From the NCBI RefSeq assembly GCF_028690125.1, contig NZ_JAQVBV010000008.1, positions 116,610-180,609 on the forward strand: a DNA stretch of 64,000 nt, given 5' to 3'. The notes beneath the pieces were generated by a model. That model was not told the origin of the DNA. It searched no databases and saw nothing but the letters and a program-made list of their open reading frames with translations. This document shows, piece by piece, positions 56,971-64,000 of this stretch. This DNA comes from Bacteroides sp. Its GTDB lineage: Bacteria; Bacteroidota; Bacteroidia; Bacteroidales; Bacteroidaceae. Made by a program: the position numbers and the translations under genes. How positions within the stretch are numbered: position 1 is the first letter of the stretch; the number at the start of each line of letters is the position of its first letter.

Positions 56971-59900
56971 TCAATGAAAGATATAACGTACACTAAACTG
57001 AACAGAGTAAGTAGAGTTAAAGTTCTTATACTGAGTATAAGAGTCAGTCAATCTCTTACCACTACTCTTTTGGAAAGTATATCCTTTACCTACTCCTGTT
57101 CCACTTTCTCCATAAGCATCATAACCCAATAGATTAGAGCTATTTACAGTTTTATATAGTCCCCAATCCGAATTCAACAAATTCAAGAAATTCTTAATAT
57201 CAACACCAAACTGAAGCGTATGACGTTTGCCACCTACATTCATGTAAAAATCTTGCATAAACTTCAAATCTAACTGATGATGCCAAGGCATAATTGCTCC
57301 ACCACGTTCTACATATTGACCTTTGTGTTTCTTCAGATAACTATCCTGATTGATATATGCCCAAAAATCATCTTTCTGTTGATCGGGGGTATAAACTTGG
57401 CCATCCATCTTATAATCATAATATTTTCCATCCACACTATTCTTTGTCTTCTCAACAAATACCCAATCGTTCAATTCTTCTCTGGATCCTGGAATATACA
57501 ACAGGTTATTTGCACCACCATCACCTACAATATTACCTGCAAATGTATATGAGTAACGTGAATAACCATATCCTCCTGCATATCCCATATTCATACCTTC
57601 ATAAATTAAAGATAATGAAGAAGCAAAGTTTTTCGCATATTCTACGCGATAACCTGCAGAAGCTACAATACGATTAGGTGAAACATAAGTACCATATCCT
57701 GTTTCATGATCATTAATTCCATTTACAGAATAAGTATTTGTCTTATAGGCAGAAGTTACCTGGTCACCAATACCATCACTATATGATTTAACTTTTGAAT
57801 AAGTGTAGGCAGCAGACAAATACAATCCAAAATCAAACGATTTAGCCAATTGAGCTGTAAAAGAATAATAATAAGCCTTATGGCCACCGTTTTCTATATA
57901 AAAGGCATTCTGTTTCGAGCCATTAACCCATGAAGGATCAGAATATTTCTTATATACATCTCGAGTATCATTTGGACTGAAAGTTGTGGTAGATTCTGAA
58001 GGCTTATATACTTTATTAGAAATCACAGCAGGATTTATGTCTTTACTGAATATACCTTCTATAGAAAAATCGATATCACCAGGAAGCTTAGCATCAAAAG
58101 CGATAGAAGTCTTCCATGTTGATGGCATCTTCAAATCTTTATCTATAATCGTCGGATCTGTTGGAGCCTTAATATCTGTAGTTCTTCCATTTGGATATAA
58201 TTCATCCAACACTCCGGAAACAGAAGGCTGAAAATATGGTTTCAAAGTAGCTTTATTTACATTATAATAGTAATACTGATATTGACCTACGTTTGAATTA
58301 CCAGCCGCTGAAACTAACCACACAAATGGCAAACGACCTACATAAATACCTGTACCTCCGCGAAGGACATACTTACGTTCTCCTGTAATATCCCAATTAA
58401 ATCCAACTCGTGGAGATACTGAGATCTTTGCAGACGGTACCTGATCAGTAGAATAACTAACTCCACCAAAATCATATTTTGCAAAATCTTCATTGTAGTT
58501 ATTTTTCAATGAAGGATATTTGGGCAATTCAAAACGAATACCTGCCATCAATTTGAAATTCCCACTTATATTCATCTGATCTTGTAGATACAAAGAATAT
58601 TGCATCGTTTTCATTTCAGCTCTATACTGACTATAATCGGCTGCATTAGAATGTGTAATAGCAAATGCAGAAGGCAATTTATTATTCTTAAAACTATCCC
58701 AAGAATCATATACATAGAATCCATTACCTGCTTGTTGGAAACCGTTAGTTGCTTTATTGTACTCGAACTGGAAACCTCCTAAAAAGTTATGAATGCCTGT
58801 AGAATATGAAATCTCATCAGTAGCAACAAAAGTTCTCGCTTGAGCTAAATTTCCTACCGAGAAAATATCTGGCCCGATACGTGCATATACAGCACCATCT
58901 TTCAAAATATCAACAGTCGGGAAATCTGCCGCACCATCATAACTTCTTGGTTCATCCTGGAAAGAGTATGTCAGACGTGTCATGTTATTAAGTCTACCAT
59001 CCAACCATTTAGAGTTCCATTCTGAAGCATAGGATGTGAAGTTGTACTCTTTAAAATAACGTGAATTCTCAAAATACATAGCACCATTACTAGCCACAGT
59101 ACCCGATCCCTTTGAAATATTATCGACTGTTCCACCCGGATAAATATCAGATGCATATAAAGGTGAAGTTGAAGAAGTAGGAGCATTATTATCTTTAGAA
59201 TGTGCACGTGTAAAACGGAAATTTAATCTATTATTATCATTAATATTCCAATCCAAACGAGCTACTAACTTATATGCAGGAGTTTTAATAGAATATCCCT
59301 GATAACGTCCCGGATCATAATTATATTTATCTATAAAATAGTTACGTATTTCATCCATATCTGATACAGTCGGACGGTTTATGTTGGCCGTACTAGATCC
59401 CCAATCATCTGTACTATTGATTCTAGCTTTACTAGCAGGACCTGCTGTCACATTATCTTCATATTCACCATTCACAAAGAAAAACAACTTATTCTTAATA
59501 ATAGCCCCACCAAAGCTAGCACCATAAGTATAATACTGAGATTTCTCACGCACCAACTCCAAATCACCAACTTTATTACCTTTCAGTTTCTCATTATTAA
59601 AATAAGTATAGGCAGTTCCATAGAAATCATTTGTACCACTCTTAGTAACTGCATTGATAGATCCACCAGTAAAACCGCTCTGACGAACATCAAACGGAGT
59701 AACAGACACAGCGACTTGTTCCAAAGCATCTAAAGAAATAGGAGATCCACCACCAGGCAAGTTAGAACCAATGCCAAAGGTATTGCTAAAAGCAGCTCCA
59801 TCCACCGTCACATAAGATTGACGGTAGTTACCACCACCTACAGCAAAACCGTTCCCGGTATTCGCTCCTTGAGGAGTGAGGCGCATAACATCATTCATAC

Positions 59901-60357
59901 TACGGCTAACAGTAGGAATCATAGCCATTTGTTCTGCCCCAATATTAGTAATAACACCTGCACGGTCGCTCTTCATATTACTGTTTTTTGTAGCAGTTAC
60001 TATGATTTCATCCAACAATTCAGAGCTTTCTTTCAAAGATACATTAAGTACATAATTATCTCCTAAGGATAAATTTATCCCCTTATAAATAGCCGTTTGA
60101 TAACCAACATAAGAAATTTCAACTTTGTAAGGTCCTCCGGTACGCATTCCTTGAAGATTAAATTGTCCACTGACATTGGTCACAGTACCATAACGTGTTC
60201 CGGAAGGTTCATGGATAGCAATAATTGTTGCTCCAATAATCGGTTCATCTTGTGCTGTTACTTTACCACTCATACTTGCAGTAGTAACCTGCGCACTCAT
60301 CGTGGCAGTAATTAGCAACATTACTACCGCTAGAAAAGATCGCGTTTTTTTTAACAT
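56971..60357 (-). CDS. Large Oar-like TonB-dependent receptor
   Basis: An 1128-residue outer-membrane receptor. Signal peptide (to ~22), carboxypeptidase regulatory-like domain (~25-110: SGKVTAQDEPIIGATI, GTRYGTVTNVSGQF), a TonB-box-like region (DEIIVTATKN), plug (~130-245: RSMNDVMRLTPQG, DALEQVAVSVTPFDVRQSGFTGGSINAVTKSGTN) and a long barrel ending YSVQFSVRYIFH. No SusD partner is adjacent. The length and the TGGSINAVTKSGTN segment are typical of Oar-like receptors, whose ligands are mostly unknown (proteins or peptides in some). Single-gene unit. Confidence 0.93.
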   Translation of the reverse strand: MLKKTRSFLAVVMLLITATMSAQVTTASMSGKVTAQDEPIIGATIIAIHEPSGTRYGTVTNVSGQFNLQGMRTGGPYKVEISYVGYQTAIYKGINLSLGDNYVLNVSLKESSELLDEIIVTATKNSNMKSDRAGVITNIGAEQMAMIPTVSRSMNDVMRLTPQGANTGNGFAVGGGNYRQSYVTVDGAAFSNTFGIGSNLPGGGSPISLDALEQVAVSVTPFDVRQSGFTGGSINAVTKSGTNDFYGTAYTYFNNEKLKGNKVGDLELVREKSQYYTYGASFGGAIIKNKLFFFVNGEYEDNVTAGPASKARINSTDDWGSSTANINRPTVSDMDEIRNYFIDKYNYDPGRYQGYSIKTPAYKLVARLDWNINDNNRLNFRFTRAHSKDNNAPTSSTSPLYASDIYPGGTVDNISKGSGTVASNGAMYFENSRYFKEYNFTSYASEWNSKWLDGRLNNMTRLTYSFQDEPRSYDGAADFPTVDILKDGAVYARIGPDIFSVGNLAQARTFVATDEISYSTGIHNFLGGFQFEYNKATNGFQQAGNGFYVYDSWDSFKNNKLPSAFAITHSNAADYSQYRAEMKTMQYSLYLQDQMNISGNFKLMAGIRFELPKYPSLKNNYNEDFAKYDFGGVSYSTDQVPSAKISVSPRVGFNWDITGERKYVLRGGTGIYVGRLPFVWLVSAAGNSNVGQYQYYYYNVNKATLKPYFQPSVSGVLDELYPNGRTTDIKAPTDPTIIDKDLKMPSTWKTSIAFDAKLPGDIDFSIEGIFSKDINPAVISNKVYKPSESTTTFSPNDTRDVYKKYSDPSWVNGSKQNAFYIENGGHKAYYYSFTAQLAKSFDFGLYLSAAYTYSKVKSYSDGIGDQVTSAYKTNTYSVNGINDHETGYGTYVSPNRIVASAGYRVEYAKNFASSLSLIYEGMNMGYAGGYGYSRYSYTFAGNIVGDGGANNLLYIPGSREELNDWVFVEKTKNSVDGKYYDYKMDGQVYTPDQQKDDFWAYINQDSYLKKHKGQYVERGGAIMPWHHQLDLKFMQDFYMNVGGKRHTLQFGVDIKNFLNLLNSDWGLYKTVNSSNLLGYDAYGESGTGVGKGYTFQKSSGKRLTDSYTQYKNFNSTYSVQFSVRYIFH

Positions 60358-60406
60358 AATGTAAATGATTAGTTATTACTAATTGTTTTGTTCATTAAAC
60401 TGAGCA

Positions 60407-60414
60407 CAAAGATA
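60407..60414 (-). promoter_or_regulatory. -7 promoter box of the Oar-like receptor gene
   Basis: TATCTTTG on the minus strand (60414-60407), 49 nt before the ATG and downstream of the ettA terminator. Confidence 0.6.
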
Positions 60415-60490
60415 ATTAATATTATTTAGATTTACATTACATTTATAATACAATATTTTAAGAGTGATAAACATTTCATCGTGAACAAAA

Positions 60491-60528
60491 TGTAAAATCC
60501 TCTACAAGTATTTGTAGAGGATTTTACA
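60491..60528 (-). terminator. Terminator of ettA
   Basis: TGTAAAATCCTCTACAA (60491-60507) and TTGTAGAGGATTTTACA (60512-60528) form a perfect 17-bp stem with a 4-nt loop, 44 bp beyond the ettA stop. Confidence 0.88.
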
Positions 60529-60572
60529 CTGAGACCCAAAAGATTATTGTATTTCCTAGCTATTACAATAGA

Positions 60573-62261
60573 CTAGTCAGTCATTAACTTTCTATAACGA
60601 ACACGTTTTGGTTCTTCATTACCTAAACGTTTCATTTTGTTTTCTTCATATTCCGAATATGAACCTTCAAAATAGAAGACATTCGAATCTCCTTCAAAAG
60701 CTAGAATATGTGTACAAATACGGTCAAGAAACCAACGGTCATGAGAGATAACAACTGCACAACCTGCAAAATCCTCCAAGCCTTCTTCCAAAGCTCGCAA
60801 CGTGTTTACATCAATATCATTGGTAGGCTCATCAAGTAACAGCACATTGCCTTCTTCCTTCAAAGCCATCGCCAGATGCAGACGGTTTCTTTCACCACCG
60901 GAAAGAACACCGCAAAGCTTTTCCTGATCACCTCCAGAGAAATTGAACCGAGAAAGATATGCACGTGCATTTATATCACGTCCGCCCATACGAAGCAACT
61001 CATTACCACCAGAAATCACTTGATAGACACTTTTATCAGGATTAATATCCTTATGTTGCTGATCTACATAAGCTACCTTCACAGTCTCTCCTACCTCAAA
61101 CTCACCTTCATCCACTGTTTCCAGTCCCATAATCAAGCGGAAAAGTGTAGTTTTACCTGCACCATTCGGGCCAATCACTCCAACAATTCCATTAGGAGGA
61201 AGCATAAAGTTCAAATCATCAAACAGTAGTTTTTCACCATATGCTTTTGCTACATGCTTGGCTTCAATCACTTTATTACCCAAACGCGGACCATTCGGAA
61301 TAAAAATTTCCAACTTTTCTTCCTTCTCTTTTACATCTTCATTCAGCAATTTATCATATGAATTAAGACGAGCCTTACCTTTGGCCTGACGAGCCTTGGG
61401 AGCCATACGCACCCATTCTAACTCGCGTTCCAATGTTTTACGACGTTTGCTGACAGTTTTTTCTTCCATCTCCATACGCTTGGTCTTTTGCTCCAACCAA
61501 GAAGAATAATTTCCCTTCCATGGAATACCTTCTCCCCGATCCAATTCAAGAATCCATCCGGCAACATGGTCAAGGAAATAACGGTCATGCGTTACAGCAA
61601 TTACAGTTCCTTCATATTGTTGTAAATGCTGTTCCAACCAATCAATAGATTCTGCATCCAAATGGTTGGTAGGCTCATCCAATAACAGTACATCTGGCTT
61701 TTGCAACAGTAAACGGCAAAGGGCTACTCGGCGACGCTCACCTCCGGAAAGATTCACTACCGGCTGATCTTCGGGAGGACAACGGAGCGCATCCATTGCA
61801 CGTTCCAGTTTACTATCCAAATTCCAGGCATCAGTAGCATCAATTATATCTTGCAATTCTCCTTGACGTGCGAAAAGGGCATCCATTTTATCCTGATCTT
61901 CGTAATATTCAGGTAAACCGAATTTCTGATTAATTTCTTCATATTCCGCCAGTGCATCGACAATAGGTTGCACACCTTCCATTACTACCTCTTTAACAGT
62001 CTTTGCATTATCCAAGTGTGGCTCCTGTGCCAAATACCCCACAGAATATCCCGGAGAAAAGACCACTTCTCCTTGATAGGATTTCTCCAAACCTGCAATA
62101 ATCTTTAGCAACGTAGATTTACCGGAACCATTCAGACCAATAATACCAATCTTTGCTCCATAAAAGAATGACAGGTAAATGTCTTTCAGTACATTTTTAT
62201 TCGGTTGGAAAGCTTTGCTCACTCCCACCATTGAGAAGATAATTTTTTTATCGTCAGCCAT
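60573..62261 (-). CDS. ettA: Energy-dependent translational throttle protein (ABC-F ATPase)
   Basis: A 562-residue twin-ATPase of the ABC-F type without membrane helices. Start chosen at MADDKKIIFSMVGVSKAF; the frame 24 codons longer contains the promoter. Two nucleotide-binding domains: GLNGSGKST and LSGGERRRVALCR in the first, GPNGAGKTT and LSGGERNRLHLAM in the second, each with LLLDEPTN. The EttA-specific arm and a ~80-residue linker with many Lys/Arg (EWVRMAPKARQAKGKARLN) lie between them. EttA binds the ribosomal E site and gates the first elongation steps according to ATP/ADP level. Confidence 0.95.
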   Translation of the reverse strand: MADDKKIIFSMVGVSKAFQPNKNVLKDIYLSFFYGAKIGIIGLNGSGKSTLLKIIAGLEKSYQGEVVFSPGYSVGYLAQEPHLDNAKTVKEVVMEGVQPIVDALAEYEEINQKFGLPEYYEDQDKMDALFARQGELQDIIDATDAWNLDSKLERAMDALRCPPEDQPVVNLSGGERRRVALCRLLLQKPDVLLLDEPTNHLDAESIDWLEQHLQQYEGTVIAVTHDRYFLDHVAGWILELDRGEGIPWKGNYSSWLEQKTKRMEMEEKTVSKRRKTLERELEWVRMAPKARQAKGKARLNSYDKLLNEDVKEKEEKLEIFIPNGPRLGNKVIEAKHVAKAYGEKLLFDDLNFMLPPNGIVGVIGPNGAGKTTLFRLIMGLETVDEGEFEVGETVKVAYVDQQHKDINPDKSVYQVISGGNELLRMGGRDINARAYLSRFNFSGGDQEKLCGVLSGGERNRLHLAMALKEEGNVLLLDEPTNDIDVNTLRALEEGLEDFAGCAVVISHDRWFLDRICTHILAFEGDSNVFYFEGSYSEYEENKMKRLGNEEPKRVRYRKLMTD

Positions 62262-62293
62262 ATATTTATTATTGTATATTGTTGATAATCGCA

Positions 62294-62301
62294 CAAAGAT
62301 A
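62294..62301 (-). promoter_or_regulatory. -7 promoter box of ettA
   Basis: TATCTTTG on the minus strand (62301-62294), 32 nt before the ATG at 62261. It is divergent from the tRNA promoter that starts 20 bp further on. Confidence 0.6.
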
Positions 62302-62320
62302 AGAAAAATGTTTGAAATAT

Positions 62321-62351
62321 TTTGGAGTTCCAAAAAATGTTTTTACCTTTG
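62321..62351 (+). promoter_or_regulatory. Promoter of the tRNA-Lys gene
   Basis: A -33 TTTG (62321-62324) and a -7 TACCTTTG (62344-62351) are separated by 19 bp, the consensus spacing in Bacteroides; the tRNA begins 34 bp later. Confidence 0.75.
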
Positions 62352-62385
62352 CACCCGCATTTCGGAAGAAAGCAATTTAAGGATT

Positions 62386-62458
62386 GATTCGCTAGCTCAG
62401 CAGGTAGAGCACAACACTTTTAATGTTGGGGTCCTGGGTTCGAGCCCCAGGCGGATCA
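62386..62458 (+). tRNA. tRNA-Lys (anticodon TTT)
   Basis: A full 73-nt cloverleaf. Acceptor GATTCGC (62386-62392) pairs with GCGGATC (62451-62457, one T-G), discriminator A. D stem GCTC/GAGC, anticodon stem CAACA/TGTTG with loop CTTTTAA (TTT at 62419-62421), variable GGGTC, T stem CTGGG/CCCAG with loop TTCGAGC. CCA is not encoded. An integrase gene follows, so the 3' half is probably the attachment site of an integrated element. Confidence 0.97.
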
Positions 62459-62542
62459 CTGAAAGAGAAGCCAAACGGCGACAAGAATTAGACAACTCCT
62501 ACAATATCAAGGTATTGCAGGAGTTTTTCTTTGTATATAGTC

Positions 62543-62629
62543 CGTGACCAAAGACACGAAAAGGTCACGAAAAGACACACTTCTATGACCAATTCGTGAC
62601 CAATACAAAATTCAGAAAAACAGGTCACG
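62543..62629 (+). repeat. Cluster of CGTGACC/GGTCACG repeats between tRNA and integrase
   Basis: Four exact 7-mers in alternating orientation: CGTGACC at 62543-62549 and 62595-62601, GGTCACG at 62563-62569 and 62623-62629, plus a half copy TGACC at 62586-62590. The number and position between attachment site and integrase gene fit arm-type binding sites for the recombinase or sites for an excision factor. The stretch 62459-62542 shows another short hairpin, AACTCCT...AGGAGTT (62495-62525). Confidence 0.6.
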
Positions 62630-62702
62630 GAATGTCCAAAATTGGCTAACCTCTGTCCATATTTGTCCGGACTGCAAATATCTCATTTACAATCAATAAA
62701 AG

Positions 62703-62710
62703 TAATTTTG
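62703..62710 (+). promoter_or_regulatory. -7 promoter box of the integrase gene
   Basis: TAATTTTG fits TAnnTTTG and lies 20 nt before the ATG at 62731. It is close to the repeat cluster, so recombinase bound there may repress its own gene. Confidence 0.45.
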
Positions 62711-62730
62711 CAATTAAAAAAAATGAGATT

Positions 62731-63874
62731 ATGAGAACAACTTTCAAACTATTATTTTTCGTAAAACGCAACGCAGCAAAAAAGAACGGTAATGCACCAA
62801 TCATCGCACGCATAACCATCGACCAAATTGTATCGCAGTTTAACACCCAAATGGAGATAAATCCCGCTAATTGGAGCGTGAGCGCAGGAAAGGTAGCCGG
62901 AAGAAGTGCCGAAGCAATAAGTATCAACACCATGCTAGACAGCATCCGCAGTACCGTACACCAACATTATCATGCTTTGTTGGAACAGGACGGTTATGTG
63001 ACCTCTGAACGGGTAAAAAACGCTTTTTTAGGTAAGATTGAACGGGGTAAAACCTTAATTGAGTTCTTTGAAATGCACAACGAGCAATATCTTCAAAAGG
63101 TAAAGATGAAGACCACTGATAAGACTTATTCACGCTATGAACTGACAAAGAAACGCCTTATCGAGTTTATGAAGTTCAAGTATTCGGTTTCGGATATGCT
63201 TATCAAAGAGATAAATGTTGTGTTCATTGATAATTTCCTGTTGTACATCAAAAATCATCATGGATGCAGCCACAACACAGCGATGAAGTTTATACAGCGT
63301 TTCCGTACGATTATAAACTTTGCCAAGAACACAGGGTTGGTTACTGCTGATCCTTTCGGGAATTATAGGGTTAAGTTTGAACAAACCGACAGGGATTATC
63401 TGACGATGGAAGAGATAACCACCATCTACAACAAGAAGTTTGCTTCTAAAAGGTTGGAACAGGTACGGGATTTATTTGTTTTCAGTTGCTATACGGCTCT
63501 CTCGTACATTGATGTATGCGAACTTACCCAAGAAAACATTCGCACTGCATTTGATGGCAATCTTTGGATTATGACCAAGCGCCACAAAACTAATGTTGCA
63601 TCTAACATCCGACTGCTTGATGTACCCAAAGCCATTCTTGAAAAGTACAAAGACCAGTTACCAAACGGGATGATTTTGCCGATTATAAGTAACCAAAAAG
63701 TCAATGAGTACTTGAAAGAAATTGCGTCTATTTGCTCTATAAATAAGAGTCTTACATTTCATGTAGCACGTCATTCGTGCGCAACTTCTGTCCTGATAGC
63801 CAATGGAGTACCTATTGAAACGGTATCTAAAATCTTAGGGCATACCAATATTAGAACCACTCAAATCTATGCAC
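62731..63874 (+). CDS. Tyrosine recombinase (integrase), 5' exon, interrupted by an intron
   Basis: The coding part up to 63874 gives ~381 residues of a Bacteroidetes phage/ICE-type integrase: arm-binding N-domain (1-~100), SAM-like core domain (~105-205) and catalytic domain. Catalytic residues: Ser258 where Arg I is usual (CYTALSY), Lys286 or 283 in TKRHKTN, H344-x-x-R347 (HVARH), His371 (LGHTN) and nucleophile Tyr380 (TTQIYA). The Arg-to-Ser change is known from IntDOT-like enzymes. The frame formally continues to a TAA at 63895-63897, adding APRLVA, but these codons belong to the following intron and the normal ~20-residue C-terminus is missing. Confidence 0.85.
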
Positions 63875-64000
63875 GTGCGCCCAGATTGGTCGCTTAATAA
63901 ATACTTCTATAGCAAGAAGTTAGGATTGGGTTCGATATAATCCTATCGTCAATCAGTTTATTCAAAGGGGAAACCTAATGGGGAGTGTAGCATACTGATT
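63875..64000 (+). mobile_element. Group II intron, 5' part (domain I), running off the window
   Basis: The sequence begins GTGCGCCCAG, the group II 5' splice consensus (GUGCG), at the exact point where the integrase loses homology. The following 126 nt fold as an RNA: ACTTCT/AGAAGT (63903-63908/63915-63920), TAGGATT/AATCCTA (63921-63927/63939-63945) and AATCAGT/ACTGATT (63951-63957/63994-64000), the last enclosing AAGGGGAAACCTAATGG, a sequence pattern seen in domain I of bacterial introns. The ribozyme core (domain V) and any intron-encoded reverse transcriptase would lie beyond 64000, so the class cannot be assigned. Confidence 0.72.

Noticed and set aside
63875..63897. C-terminal APRLVA of the integrase frame as real protein sequence
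   Set aside because: It begins at the GTGCG intron boundary and does not resemble integrase C-termini; the stop lies inside the intron.
1..64000. CRISPR arrays, rRNA genes, complete insertion sequences
   Set aside because: No regularly spaced direct repeats, no rRNA-like stretches and no transposase frames with terminal inverted repeats were seen.

Overview
The window is chromosomal DNA of a Bacteroides species, probably close to the B. thetaiotaomicron/ovatus group. Evidence: low GC; many promoters with a TAnnTTTG -7 box; SusC-like TonB receptors and LruC-domain lipoproteins; a six-subunit Na+-NQR operon beside serC/serA; a GcvP encoded as one chain; and an integrase with Ser at the first catalytic Arg position. 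Species assignment is inference.

Layout. 1-6 kb: the end of an AraC-type regulator converges on a minus-strand copper module (HYC/CC/PP small protein, TonB receptor, periplasmic HMA protein, CopA ATPase), with a palindrome at the receptor promoter. 6.3-7.3 kb: a dead LruC-domain gene; an intact relative lies at 12.9-14.8 kb. 7.4-12.6 kb (+): RsiV-like lipoprotein, rsmG, MBL-fold hydrolase, gcvP. 15.4-23.4 kb (-): nitroreductase, a solitary HpaII-like endonuclease with yigZ, DUF1015-serA-serC, a DbpA-like helicase, and a 59-residue ORF not usually called. 23.6-29.7 kb (-): nqrABCDEF. 29.8-31.2 kb: a secreted C1 peptidase.

32.7-52.8 kb (+) is an exopolysaccharide locus in two blocks. Block one (half-size TolC-like protein, Wzz/GumC-like chain-length protein with a kinase-like domain lacking a P-loop, Wzy, three glycosyltransferases) ends at a strong terminator. 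The gap to block two holds the decayed remains of an N-acetylmuramoyl-L-alanine amidase gene and a Toprim/DnaB-like primase-helicase gene. Block two has its own promoter and encodes five more glycosyltransferases, a Wzx flippase, a lipoprotein with a possible deacetylase fold, a methyltransferase and a final membrane glycosyltransferase. No initiating phosphoglycosyltransferase, Wza-type channel or sugar-nucleotide enzyme is present, so these must act from elsewhere. A cytoplasmic-looking hybrid histidine kinase and a membrane-anchored EEP-family protein follow.

56.9-64 kb: a large Oar-like TonB receptor and ettA (both -), then a tRNA-Lys with a tyrosine-recombinase gene downstream, the likely left end of an integrated element. 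The integrase reading frame is broken just after the catalytic Tyr codon by sequence that starts GTGCG and folds like domain I of a group II intron; it runs off the window end. This intron-in-integrase arrangement and the bipartite exopolysaccharide locus with its fossil cassette are the most unusual features seen.
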